From positions 124,001-188,000 of the forward strand of contig CAVRJB010000005.1 of the NCBI GenBank assembly GCA_963721385.1: 64,000 nucleotides of DNA. Direction: 5' to 3'. Position numbers and translations under genes: made by a program. Below are positions 32,866 to 41,139 of the stretch, piece by piece. This DNA is from DAOMFB01 sp963721385 (GTDB lineage Bacteria; Acidobacteriota; Thermoanaerobaculia; UBA5066). Numbering within the stretch: the first letter of the stretch is position 1; each line of letters starts with the position of its first letter. Below the pieces are notes generated by a model, which searched no databases, was not told the DNA's origin, and saw nothing but the letters and a program-made list of their open reading frames with translations.

Positions 32866-34362
32866 CTGGAGCCGGGCGGTCTCGCTCATCCGCTTCGACT
32901 TCTCCCGCTCCGGGGACGACGGCTCCCGCGAGGCGACGGACCGGTCCCGCTCGCCGACCTTCCGCTCCAGTGCGGCGATCCGCGCCTGTCTCTCGACCTC
33001 GCGCTGATTCTCGAGCCGCTCGCTCTTCTGCTTGCCGGACTTCATCAGCGCACCGGCCGCGAGGACGAGCTTCAGGTGAAGGTGCCCGGTGAACTTCGCG
33101 CCGTCGCCCTGCGCGCCGACGAAACTCGAGCCTCCCAGCCGCGCCTCGGAGAAATCTGCGTGGGACAGGAGCGTTCCCTGGAACGACGCTCCATCGAGCT
33201 TCGCGCCGACCAGCTGCGTGAAACGGAAGTCGCTTTCGGAGAAGTCGGCGTCCTCGGCCTCGGCGCTCATCATGTTGCAGCCGGAGAAGTCGGCCCCGAT
33301 GGCCGTCGCGCCGGAGAGGCGCGCGCGCTTCAGGTTCGCCCGGCGGAAGTTCGTCCGGATGAGCTTGGCGCGCGAGAGGACGCCCCCTTCGAGGTTCGCC
33401 TCGGAAAAGTCGCCGTTCGAGAGGTCCGCTTCGGCGAAATCGCAGCCCCGGAGGTTCGTGTTGATCCCGACGGCCTCGATGAGGCGCGCCTGCGTGAAAT
33501 TCGGGTACTTGAGCTTCGGGGTCCTGAGGTCGAGCTTGTCGAGAATGGCACCGGTGAAGTCGCTCTCTTCGAACGACGCCCCGAGGAAGGTACACTGCCG
33601 GAAGTCGGCCCGGTGGGCGGCGAGCTTCCGCATTCCCGCGTCCGTGAAGTTCCCCCCGGAGACGAGCGCCCGCTCCAGGTCGGCCTCGGAAAGGTCGGCT
33701 CCCGCGAAGTTGCACTTCTGGAGGTCCGCACCGCGGAGGACGGCGCGGTTCATCATCGCGCCCTTGAACGAGGTCCCGGTCAGCTTCGCGTCGCGGAAGA
33801 AGGCGAGCCGGAGGTTCGCCTTGTCGAAGTTGCCGAGCTTGTAGGTGACGCCGTCGAAAATCGCCTGCTGGAGGTCGCATCCCTCGAAGACACAGCGGTC
33901 GATGTGCCCGCCCCGGAAGTTCGTGTAGAGGAGCCTTCCGTACGAGAAGTTCGTGGCGGTGAAGTCCGTCCCCTCGAGCTTCGCCCCGGTCAGGTCGCAG
34001 GCCGAGAGGTTCGCCTCCCGGACCGTGGCGCTCTTGAACGAGCAGTTGCGGAGCGCCGCTCCCACGAGCGAGACGTTGTTGAAGAACTGGAAGTCGAGAT
34101 CGGACTCCGAAAGGTCGACGCGGTTCAGGCTCGAGCCCCGGAAGGACGCGCCCTGGACCGAGACCCGGGTCATCACGCAGCCGTCGAGGTTCGAATTCTC
34201 GACCTTCGAGCGCGACAGGTCGGCGGTGGAGAGGTTCTTCCCGAGCAGCTCGAGGCCCGTGAGGGCGGTGTCGGTGAGGTCCGGCGTCACGCCCGGGTGC
34301 TCCTCGCGCCAGGCGTTCCAGTCGGCTGATTTCAGCAATTCCACGTGCTCGGGATTCGCCAC
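32854..34362 (-). CDS. Large pentapeptide-repeat protein
   Basis: The 502-residue protein is mostly pentapeptide repeats of the A(D/N)LXX type from about residue 40 to 420 (for example GASFRGSSLNRVDLSESDLD and GADLQKCNFAGADLSEADLE), with a few Cys-bearing repeats. This should form a right-handed quadrilateral beta-helix roughly 75 coils long. The N-terminal 35 residues (VANPEHVELLKSADWNAWRE) are a helical cap common in such proteins. The last 60 residues are basic and charged, ending KKK. There is no signal peptide. GTG 34362 has GAGGAG 6 bases upstream. Some pentapeptide proteins mimic DNA at gyrase, but no such evidence exists here. Divergent from the AAA ATPase. Confidence 0.85.
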   Translation of the reverse strand: MANPEHVELLKSADWNAWREEHPGVTPDLTDTALTGLELLGKNLSTADLSRSKVENSNLDGCVMTRVSVQGASFRGSSLNRVDLSESDLDFQFFNNVSLVGAALRNCSFKSATVREANLSACDLTGAKLEGTDFTATNFSYGRLLYTNFRGGHIDRCVFEGCDLQQAIFDGVTYKLGNFDKANLRLAFFRDAKLTGTSFKGAMMNRAVLRGADLQKCNFAGADLSEADLERALVSGGNFTDAGMRKLAAHRADFRQCTFLGASFEESDFTGAILDKLDLRTPKLKYPNFTQARLIEAVGINTNLRGCDFAEADLSNGDFSEANLEGGVLSRAKLIRTNFRRANLKRARLSGATAIGADFSGCNMMSAEAEDADFSESDFRFTQLVGAKLDGASFQGTLLSHADFSEARLGGSSFVGAQGDGAKFTGHLHLKLVLAAGALMKSGKQKSERLENQREVERQARIAALERKVGERDRSVASREPSSPEREKSKRMSETARLQKKK

Positions 34363-34387
34363 CAAAAACTCCTCGTTCCCTGACCTG

Positions 34388-34398
34388 CTAGATTCTAG
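34388..34398. promoter_or_regulatory. Palindromic bidirectional -10 element
   Basis: CTAGATTCTAG reads the same on both strands apart from its central base. It gives -10 TAGATT on plus (34389-34394, 7 bases before ATG 34402, leaderless) and TAGAAT on minus (34397-34392, about 30 bases before GTG 34362, leaving room for its Shine-Dalgarno). Confidence 0.55.
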
Positions 34399-34401
34399 TC
34401 G

Positions 34402-35892
34402 ATGGCTGAAATCCCGATTCGCGGTCCGGAGCGGATCCGGCGAGCCCTTCTCGGTGCCTATCCGATCGTCTACATCCAGTCCTGGGAGGAAGGGCGGGTC
34501 GAGCGCGCGGTGACCGCCCTGTCGCAGAAGTTCTACGACAAGCCGGTCTCGTTCTTCACCTGGTCGTGCGTCGACGGCGTGGCGGCCGGCGCCGAGCGGT
34601 GGCCCGACACGGCCGATCCGCTGAAGGCCCTGGACGCGATCCTCGCCTACCCGCAGCCGGCCTTCTTCGTGATGAGGGACCTCCCGGCGCAGTTCGGCGG
34701 CCGGATCGACGTGGTGAGGCGCCTGAGGGACGCCTACCGGCAGCTGAAAGGGCGGGGGAAGTTCCTCATCCTCACCTCCCCGCGCCTCCTCCTTCCCGAG
34801 GATCTCAAGAAGGAGGTCCACGTCCTCGACTTCGACCTTCCGGACGACGCGGAGATCCTCCACGTCCTCTCCGTCGTCTCGAAGCGCTACTTCGGCGAGG
34901 CGGGGCTTCCGGAGGCCGATTCGAAGCGCGTGGCGATGGGGCTCAAGGGCCTGACGCAGGACGAGATCGAGCACACGGTCTCGAAGATCTTCGGCCGGCG
35001 GCCGGTCTTCGACGAGCAGTCCTACTACGAGATCCTCGCCGAGAAGGAGCAGGCCTCGAAGAAGGAGGGCGTCCTCGAGTTCGTCCCGCCCCGGACGACG
35101 ATCGAGGACATCGGCGGCCTCGAGAACCTGAAGGACTGGCTCGCGAAGCGCCGGAGCCTCTTCTCGAAGGAAGCCGTGGACGCGGGCCTCCCGGTGCCGA
35201 AGGGAATCCTCATGATGGGGATGTCGGGCTGCGGCAAGTCGCTTTCGGTGAAGGCCATCTCGGCCCTCTGGAACCTTCCGCTCTTCCGGCTCGACATGAA
35301 CCTCGTCTTCGGGACGGAGAATCCCGAGCAGACCTTTCATCGCGCGCTGAAGTCGGTGGAGGCGATGTCGCCTGCCGTCCTCTGGATCGACGAGATCGAG
35401 ATGGCCATCACGGGGGGACGCGAAGCCGGGAGCGCCGACCCGTCGCTCGGACGGATCTTCTCGACGTTCCTGACCTGGATGCAGGAGAAGGACGCTCTCG
35501 TCTTCGTGGCGGCGACGGCGAACCGGATCCACCTCCTCCCGGCCGAGGTCATCCGGAAGGGGCGCTTCGACCAGGTCTTCTTCATCGACCTTCCGAGCGA
35601 GACCGAGCGGAAGTCGATCTTCATGGTCCACCTGAAGAAGCGCAGCGTGAACCTGAACAAGTTCGACGTCGTCTTCCTCGCCAAGGCGACGAAGGGCTTC
35701 AACGGCGCCGAGATCGAGGCGGCCGTGCAGTCGGCGGCCGTCGACGCCTACAACGAAGGGCGCGGAATGATCGAGGACGACCTGAACCGGATCATCTCGA
35801 CGACGGTGCCTCTCTCGCGGACCATGGACGAGCAGCTCAAGGCGATCAAGAGCTGGGCCCACGACCGGGCGATGCCGGCGTCGAAGGCGTGA
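34402..35892 (+). CDS. AAA ATPase of the Ycf46 type
   Basis: A 496-residue protein whose N-terminal 200 residues form a degenerate P-loop-like domain (AYPIVYIQSWEE, then FFVMRDLPAQFGG), as in cyanobacterial Ycf46. The active AAA module follows: EDIGGLENLKDWL, Walker A MGMSGCGKS, Walker B AVLWIDEIEMA, sensor 1 AATANR, and an arginine-finger region RKGRFDQVFF. Ycf46-like proteins are implicated in carbon-limitation responses in cyanobacteria; here the role is unknown. ATG 34402 has no ribosome-binding site. Its 3' end overlaps the opposing membrane protein gene by 47 bases. Confidence 0.85.
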   Translation: MAEIPIRGPERIRRALLGAYPIVYIQSWEEGRVERAVTALSQKFYDKPVSFFTWSCVDGVAAGAERWPDTADPLKALDAILAYPQPAFFVMRDLPAQFGGRIDVVRRLRDAYRQLKGRGKFLILTSPRLLLPEDLKKEVHVLDFDLPDDAEILHVLSVVSKRYFGEAGLPEADSKRVAMGLKGLTQDEIEHTVSKIFGRRPVFDEQSYYEILAEKEQASKKEGVLEFVPPRTTIEDIGGLENLKDWLAKRRSLFSKEAVDAGLPVPKGILMMGMSGCGKSLSVKAISALWNLPLFRLDMNLVFGTENPEQTFHRALKSVEAMSPAVLWIDEIEMAITGGREAGSADPSLGRIFSTFLTWMQEKDALVFVAATANRIHLLPAEVIRKGRFDQVFFIDLPSETERKSIFMVHLKKRSVNLNKFDVVFLAKATKGFNGAEIEAAVQSAAVDAYNEGRGMIEDDLNRIISTTVPLSRTMDEQLKAIKSWAHDRAMPASKA

Positions 35893-37480
35893 CCCCGGCC
35901 TTGCGCCGGTTCCTGGGGCCTCCCTCGTCGGCCGCGTCGGCCGCGGTCCAGTCGCGGATCGTCCCGTCCGGAAGGACGAGTCCGTGCGGCCCCGGCTCCT
36001 TGCGAAGGCGGGCAGACTCGGGCCGGTTCCGGTCGAAGCTGTGCCACGGGATGAATCGAACGCGCTCGTCGCTCAGAAACTGGAGCTTGTAGGCGACCCA
36101 GTAGTCAGCGTGGCAGACGCTGTAGCCCCGGGCCTCGATCTCCCGGAGCAGCGGCCGCGGATCGGGCGAGGCGAGGATCTCCCGGACCGTCCGCGCGGCG
36201 CTGTGCTCCAGATGGAGAAGGCCTGCGAGCGCGAGGCCGCACGCCGAAAGTCCGGCGACGAGACGTGGAAGCCTCCGACGAACCAGATCGACGGTTTCGA
36301 TGGCCGCGGCGCCGACCAGTGCGAGCGCCGCCGGAAGGACGGGAGCGATGTAGCGGAGCTGGACGGGGAGCCGGTCCGTCAGCGTGAAGAACCAGGCGCC
36401 TGCCGCGACGATGGCCGTCACCAGCTCGATCCCGCCGGAGCGCGAGGGCGCGAGAAGAAGCAGTGAGAGAAGCCTCCGGCGATGGCGGAAGAGAAGGAGG
36501 GCGACGAGAAGGAGAGCCAGGCCGAAAAGAGCCGCGCCGGCGACACCGTCCTCGAGTCCGAGGAGCCGGCGCAGGTCCGTCGTCAGGAACCTCCCGAGTC
36601 GCGAGAGCCAGCCGGCCTCGGGGAGGTACGGGGTCACGAACATATAGGCCGGCGCGTACCAGCCAAGAAGACCGCCCAGCCAGACGGGGAGATGGCCGAT
36701 GGCGAAGCCGGCGGCGAGTGGAAGGGCCCAGCGAAGGGCCGGCCCTCGAGGGACCCGGAGGACCACGGAGTCCTCGTCGCGCGGCGCTGGCCGGCGGATC
36801 CGCTCCCGGAATCCGGCATACGCCTGCGAGCGAAGGAGAAGGATCAGGGAGCACGGCACCAGGACGAACGCGATCGTCTGGTTGACCCACCAGCCCGCTC
36901 CCGCAGCGACGCCGAAGACGAGCCGCGCCGCGGGCCTGTCGAGAAGCGCGGGCGACCGTGTCAACGAGTCGGCGGTCAGGAAGAAGAGGACCGAGCCGAG
37001 AGCGAGCGCCATCTCCGGACCGGAGTTCGGAACGGCCGAGAGCTGCACGAGAAACGGCGGGCTCACCGCGAGCCACGTCCCGGCGAAGAGAGCCACGGCA
37101 AAACCGAAGAGACGTTCGATGGCGAGAAACGAGACCGCGATTCCGAACGCCACCTGCGCCAGGCTCGCGAGGCGAAGGGCAAGCGGCCCCGCTTCGGGGC
37201 CAAAGCCGAGCGGATCGAGAAGGGCCCGGCGAAGAAGGGCTGCGAGCGCGGACGTCAAGGTACCGAGGTAGTTCTGACCCCAGAAGAAGACGTCGAATCC
37301 GGCCCCGTCGCGCATCCGCTTCGCCATGAGACCGAAGATGGCGCTGTCGCTGCTCCACCCCAGCCAGATGGCCGGCTCCTTCAGCAGGTCGAGCTTGAGG
37401 AGGATGCAGAGAACGACGAGGCCCGAAACCGTGAGGCCGCGTCTCGCCAGGACCCGCGGCGGCTCCCCGAGACCCATCAT
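35846..37480 (-). CDS. Multi-spanning membrane protein, GT-C/glycosyltransferase 39-like
   Basis: A 544-residue protein with about 11-12 helices. After helix 1 (VSGLVVLCILLKLDLL) comes the first periplasmic loop with WSSDSAIFGLMAKRM. Its acidic residues sit where GT-C enzymes (PMT, ArnT) keep their catalytic Asp. The C-terminal roughly 100 residues are soluble (ARGYSVCHADYWVAYKLQFL). It may transfer sugars from polyprenyl-phosphate carriers, which is inference from fold only. A TACACT hexamer lies 9 bases upstream of ATG 37480. It is followed in the minus direction by the AAA gene's antisense overlap. Confidence 0.6.
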   Translation of the reverse strand: MMGLGEPPRVLARRGLTVSGLVVLCILLKLDLLKEPAIWLGWSSDSAIFGLMAKRMRDGAGFDVFFWGQNYLGTLTSALAALLRRALLDPLGFGPEAGPLALRLASLAQVAFGIAVSFLAIERLFGFAVALFAGTWLAVSPPFLVQLSAVPNSGPEMALALGSVLFFLTADSLTRSPALLDRPAARLVFGVAAGAGWWVNQTIAFVLVPCSLILLLRSQAYAGFRERIRRPAPRDEDSVVLRVPRGPALRWALPLAAGFAIGHLPVWLGGLLGWYAPAYMFVTPYLPEAGWLSRLGRFLTTDLRRLLGLEDGVAGAALFGLALLLVALLLFRHRRRLLSLLLLAPSRSGGIELVTAIVAAGAWFFTLTDRLPVQLRYIAPVLPAALALVGAAAIETVDLVRRRLPRLVAGLSACGLALAGLLHLEHSAARTVREILASPDPRPLLREIEARGYSVCHADYWVAYKLQFLSDERVRFIPWHSFDRNRPESARLRKEPGPHGLVLPDGTIRDWTAADAADEGGPRNRRKAGVTPSTPASPGRGPSS

Positions 37481-37510
37481 GGACGCGTCAGTGTAGAGGG
37501 AGCGCGACGA

Positions 37511-39835
37511 TCAGTTCCACCGCGGCCCCCGCCATGGGTCGTAACGGAACGCCACCTCATGCTCCCCCGCAGGGAGCGGCACGAGGCGAAAGGCGATGTC
37601 GGCGGGAAAGATCCTCGCGGGGCGCCCGTCCACCTCCGCGCCCCACCCCGGGGCGTAGGTGTCCGAGAGGACGAGCCAGCCCGGGCCCTGGGCGCTGAGG
37701 AGGACCGTCCGCGCATCGTCCCGGACGAACGTGACCGGTCCCGGCGCGAGCACTTCGAAGTGCGGCACCGAGGCGACGAGCGCCGGTAGATCGGCCGCCT
37801 CCACGAGCGCGGCGCGCGCGAAGAAGTCGTCGGGCGCACCCGAGAGACGGCGCGCGATGTCCCCCGGGTCTGTCCAGGGCGCGAGCGCCGTGACGACCCG
37901 CGCGCGGGGAAGCGCGAGTCGGTTTCGGAGCACGCGGATCGGCGCGTCCGCCGAGACGTCCGCCCGCCCGATCTCCGGCAGCCGTTCATCGGAGAGGTCG
38001 CTGGCCGTCACGACGTGTGACACGCCGCTCGCGCCGAGCAGCATCGCCTGAAGCCTGGGAGGCGCGTCTTCCACGAGGCGCCGCAGAAGATCGTAGCGGC
38101 GCGTCGAGAAGGTCTCGAGGTCGACCGGGAACGCGAGGCGGAGACCGTAGGACAGACCGGAATACGCATCGAGGCGCTGCCGCCGCAGCCGGAGAGCCGT
38201 CTCCCCGAGAGGCGCGTCGGGGCGGATACGCGAGGCGATCATGCGTGTCGAGAGCCGATGGTCGACCCAGGTCCGGCCGGCGCCCGGGCCGTCGCTGCGC
38301 AAGATTCCGACGGCGGCCGGCACTGTCTGGTAGGCCGCGAGCGGCGCGAGCGGGATCAGCGCGCGGTTGAAGACCAGCAGGTCGGCCGCAACGAGAGCGG
38401 CGGCGGCCGCTCCTCGTCCGCGTCTCTGCGCCGCGGCGACGACGAGGAGGGCGGCGGCGAAGAGCGCGCTGGTGCCGGCGCTCTCGACGAGCCGGCTCCG
38501 GACGGCCGGCACGAGACGGGCGGCGTCGCCTCCCGGCCGGGCGAGCCGGGCGACGAGCTCGTCGAGGCCGAGAAGCGCGCCCGCCGTGACGGCGGCGAGA
38601 AGGCCGAGCACCGAAAGGGCGGCGAGGACGGACGGCCGGCGGAGGGGCGGCGCGTCCGTGTCGGCAGAAAGGACGTCGACACCGTCCCCGACGAGGAGCG
38701 CGAGAGGCAGGAACGCCGCCGTGATCCACTTGATCGGGTACCGGAGAGTGCTCATCAGTTGAAAGTGGAAAAGCGGCGCGAGGGGCCCGTGCGGCCCGAG
38801 CGCGAGGAGGAGGAGCGCCAGTGCCCAGAAGAGGAAGGCGAGGCGGCGCCGTCCCCGGGCCGCGGCGCCAAGAAGAGCGAGAGCGACCGCCGCGGAGCCG
38901 ACGTAGAGTCCGCCGAAGAGGGCGCCGAACAGGACGACGTCCGGCCGCTGGAGGAAGCCGGCGAGCGAGGCGTCGCGGAATCGGCGGAACTCGTCGCCGA
39001 ACGGGTCGGCGAGGACGGTTCCGAGGAGCTCGAGCGGCTGAAGGGACGGGGAGCCGGAGACCGCGGCGGGAAGCCCGCCGGCGCGGACCGTGGCCGGGAA
39101 GTAACGAAGCACCGCGACGAGGAGCGGTGCCGCGAGAAGGAGGCCGCCTACGAGGACCGCCGCTGCGCGGCCGGCCCGGTGACCGATCCCGGCCCCCGCC
39201 GGCCCCGGCGCGACCAGGACGAGCCCGCCCCCGAGAAGCCCGGCTGCGATGGCGAACGGCTCGGCCGAAAGAACCATCGACGCGAGGACGACGAGGCCTC
39301 CGAGGAGAGGGCGCCCGGCCTTTCCCGGCGGCGCCTCGCGGAGCGCGACCGCCGCGAGCAGGAGCCAGGGGAGCCAGCAGAACGTCGCGTGATAGAGCGC
39401 CGTGTAGGTCGCGACGGCAAGGGCGCCCGAGAGGGGATAGACGACCGCCGCAGCCGCCGAGCCGACGGACGAGATCCCGAGCCGACGAGCGAGGCGAAAG
39501 GTCCCGAGCAGCGCTCCGAGGGCGTGCGCGACGGTGAGCCAGGAAAGGAGGCGCGCCGGCTCGATGCCGGGGATGGCGAAAAGGAGATTCGGCGGGTAGA
39601 GCGCCGCCGCGAACGGGTTCGCCAGGAACGGCGTTCCGTTCGCGAGGTCCGGATTCCAGAGGGGGAGGCCCGCGCGCCACGCACGGCCGAGGCTGCCCCG
39701 AAGCGGTTCGAACGCGGCCTGGAAGTCGCCCAACCAGAAGACGCCTCCCGCGAGAACGCCGCCGAAGAAAAGGAGCCCGACGGCGGCTGCGGCCGATGCG
39801 GCCGCCGCGTCGCGGGAGGGCGCCGGAGCCTTCAC
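37511..39835 (-). CDS. Large membrane protein, YfhO-like
   Basis: A 774-residue protein with about 11-12 N-terminal helices, the first loop reading NPDLANGTPFLANPFAAALYP. This closely matches YfhO-family proteins (WNP..GxPxxAxxQxxxxYPxN). The extracytoplasmic C-terminal domain (about 560-770) ends with GWLVLSDTYAPGWGAEVDG and HEVAFRYDP, also typical. YfhO of Gram-positives glycosylates lipoteichoic acid; homologues in diderms are unassigned. GTG 39835 is chosen because GAGGGGGAAGG precedes it; TTG 39850, overlapping the upstream stop as TTGA, is the alternative. Probably co-transcribed with the two genes upstream. Confidence 0.75.
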   Translation of the reverse strand: MKAPAPSRDAAAASAAAAVGLLFFGGVLAGGVFWLGDFQAAFEPLRGSLGRAWRAGLPLWNPDLANGTPFLANPFAAALYPPNLLFAIPGIEPARLLSWLTVAHALGALLGTFRLARRLGISSVGSAAAAVVYPLSGALAVATYTALYHATFCWLPWLLLAAVALREAPPGKAGRPLLGGLVVLASMVLSAEPFAIAAGLLGGGLVLVAPGPAGAGIGHRAGRAAAVLVGGLLLAAPLLVAVLRYFPATVRAGGLPAAVSGSPSLQPLELLGTVLADPFGDEFRRFRDASLAGFLQRPDVVLFGALFGGLYVGSAAVALALLGAAARGRRRLAFLFWALALLLLALGPHGPLAPLFHFQLMSTLRYPIKWITAAFLPLALLVGDGVDVLSADTDAPPLRRPSVLAALSVLGLLAAVTAGALLGLDELVARLARPGGDAARLVPAVRSRLVESAGTSALFAAALLVVAAAQRRGRGAAAAALVAADLLVFNRALIPLAPLAAYQTVPAAVGILRSDGPGAGRTWVDHRLSTRMIASRIRPDAPLGETALRLRRQRLDAYSGLSYGLRLAFPVDLETFSTRRYDLLRRLVEDAPPRLQAMLLGASGVSHVVTASDLSDERLPEIGRADVSADAPIRVLRNRLALPRARVVTALAPWTDPGDIARRLSGAPDDFFARAALVEAADLPALVASVPHFEVLAPGPVTFVRDDARTVLLSAQGPGWLVLSDTYAPGWGAEVDGRPARIFPADIAFRLVPLPAGEHEVAFRYDPWRGPRWN

Positions 39836-39846
39836 GCCCTTCCCCC

Positions 39847-40503
39847 TCAATTCCAGCGCGGCTCGACCTTCGATCCCCGGTACGGGGCGAGGAGGTCGAG
39901 CCGGCGCTGCATCGACTCGATGAGCTGCGCGGCCCAGTCGTAGCGCTCGCCGAGGGCGTCCATCGTGAGCAGACGGTAGCCGTCGTCGGCGTCGATCCCG
40001 AGCCGGGTCAGGATCTCGTTCACGACGCCTTCGTCCGAGAGGCCGGGCGGGAACTCCTTGGCCTGCGAGCGGCCGACCGCATCGGCGAGACGCCCGACGT
40101 CGGCGAGGAGGCGCTCCCGGCGCTCGCCGGGCGCCGGGGTGCCGCTGCGGAGCGGCGCGATCGGGTGCTCGGTCACCTCGGCGATCCGGTACGGCTTTTC
40201 GCCGGAGACCTCGCGCTCGATCCGGTAGCGGTAGACGCCCATGAGGACGATGTTCGACCCCCCGTCCGGCAGCGGTTCGTGTTCCTCGATCTCGCCCGCG
40301 CAGCCGATCTCGTGGACGGCCGGCCGGCCGGCCGCGTCGGGACGGCCTGCAGGGTCGAGGAGCTGGACGCCGAGGATCCGGTCTCCGGCGAGCGCGTCCG
40401 CGAGCATTTCGCGGTAGCGCGGCTCGAAGACGTGGAGCGGGAGCGCCGTCTCCGGGAAGAAGACGACGCCCGGGAGCGGGAAGATCGGGATCCGGCGCGT
40501 CAC
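39847..40503 (-). CDS. LON substrate-binding (N-terminal) domain protein
   Basis: A 218-residue stand-alone homologue of the Lon protease N-domain: RRIPIFPLPGVVFFPETALP, LHVFEPRYREMLADAL, VQLLDPAG, and EIGCAGEIEEHEPLPDGG. It has no AAA or protease domain. Such proteins are common, and their function is not established; roles in protein quality control have been suggested. GTG 40503 overlaps the cytochrome c stop by 4 bases and has GGAGG 5 bases upstream. The C-terminal helical region ends in PRWN. Confidence 0.85.
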   Translation of the reverse strand: MTRRIPIFPLPGVVFFPETALPLHVFEPRYREMLADALAGDRILGVQLLDPAGRPDAAGRPAVHEIGCAGEIEEHEPLPDGGSNIVLMGVYRYRIEREVSGEKPYRIAEVTEHPIAPLRSGTPAPGERRERLLADVGRLADAVGRSQAKEFPPGLSDEGVVNEILTRLGIDADDGYRLLTMDALGERYDWAAQLIESMQRRLDLLAPYRGSKVEPRWN

Positions 40504-40886
40504 TTCGCCTCCGGCACGGGCGTCCCGTGGGCGCGCCCCCAGAGCTTCAGGACGTGGGCCGCGACGGCGTCGATCTCCTCGGGGGAGAGGCGGTCTCGAA
40601 ACGCGGGCATCGGGCTCTTCGGGTTTCCGTCGGCGATCAGGCGCCGGATGGACGCGACGTCGCCGCCGTGCTTCCAAGCGTCGTCCGTCAGGTTCGCATA
40701 AGGCCGCCCTATTGCGAAGCGCGTGTCCCCCCGGCCGTCACGGCCGTGACAAGCGGAGCACTTCCGGCCCCAGACCCGTTCGCCGGGGTCCTTCGGCCCG
40801 CATCCCGCCGACACGAGGGCCGCTGCGAGCGTGCCGAAAAGCACCTGATTCACGAAGGCGGGACGCCTCACCATCGAGAGCCGCAT
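40500..40886 (-). CDS. Cytochrome c lipoprotein
   Basis: A 128-residue precursor. The signal region LFGTLAAALVSAGC ends in a lipobox, so the mature protein is lipid-anchored outside the inner membrane. It carries one haem-binding CSACH motif and a distal Met candidate in KSPMPAFRDRLSPEEI, the usual class-I cytochrome c layout. It would shuttle electrons in a respiratory chain; partners are not evident. Starts at 40886 or 40874 are both possible, neither with a Shine-Dalgarno. It is divergent from the ferredoxin gene and coupled to the Lon-N gene. Confidence 0.85.
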   Translation of the reverse strand: MRLSMVRRPAFVNQVLFGTLAAALVSAGCGPKDPGERVWGRKCSACHGRDGRGDTRFAIGRPYANLTDDAWKHGGDVASIRRLIADGNPKSPMPAFRDRLSPEEIDAVAAHVLKLWGRAHGTPVPEAK

Positions 40887-40888
40887 GG

Positions 40889-40894
40889 TATCTT
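40889..40894 (+). promoter_or_regulatory. -10 element for leaderless ferredoxin mRNA
   Basis: TATCTT ends 8 bases before ATG 40903, with no ribosome-binding site between. An in-frame ATG at 40885 overlaps the hexamer and is therefore less likely to be used. Confidence 0.4.
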
Positions 40895-40902
40895 TACGCG
40901 CG

Positions 40903-41136
40903 ATGGCGAACAAAGACGATCGGTACGAGGACAACGTCGCCGGCAAGTTCTACGTCGACACGCAGTGCATCGACTGCGACGTCTGCCGCGTGACGGCGCC
41001 GAACAACTTCAAGCGGAACGAGGACAAGGGCTACTCGTTCGTCTCCAAGCAGGCCGAGACCCCGGAGGAAGAGGCCCAGTGCCAGGAGGCCATGGACTCC
41101 TGCCCGGTCGAGGCCATCGGAAACGACGGGGAGTAG
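40903..41136 (+). CDS. Small single-cluster ferredoxin
   Basis: A 77-residue protein with CIDCDVC near residue 21 and CPVEAI near residue 66. An additional Cys lies in AQCQEAM. The fourth Cys of the usual CxxCxxCxxxCP run is replaced (RVTAP), so only one [4Fe-4S] cluster can be held, using the three clustered cysteines and the CP cysteine. This matches monocluster bacterial ferredoxins. The soluble electron carrier could serve lipA, a radical-SAM enzyme encoded next door, though that is only a neighbourhood inference. The stop is 3 bases from the convergent lipA stop. Confidence 0.88.
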   Translation: MANKDDRYEDNVAGKFYVDTQCIDCDVCRVTAPNNFKRNEDKGYSFVSKQAETPEEEAQCQEAMDSCPVEAIGNDGE

Positions 41137-41139
41137 ATT

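Noticed and set aside
34363..35862. Minus-strand extension of the pentapeptide gene to a 1002-residue protein
   Set aside because: The extension is antisense to the AAA ATPase; pentapeptide repeats and a Shine-Dalgarno place the start at 34362.
40885..41136. Ferredoxin starting at ATG 40885
   Set aside because: The six extra residues precede the conserved start and their codons overlap the probable -10; ATG 40903 is preferred.
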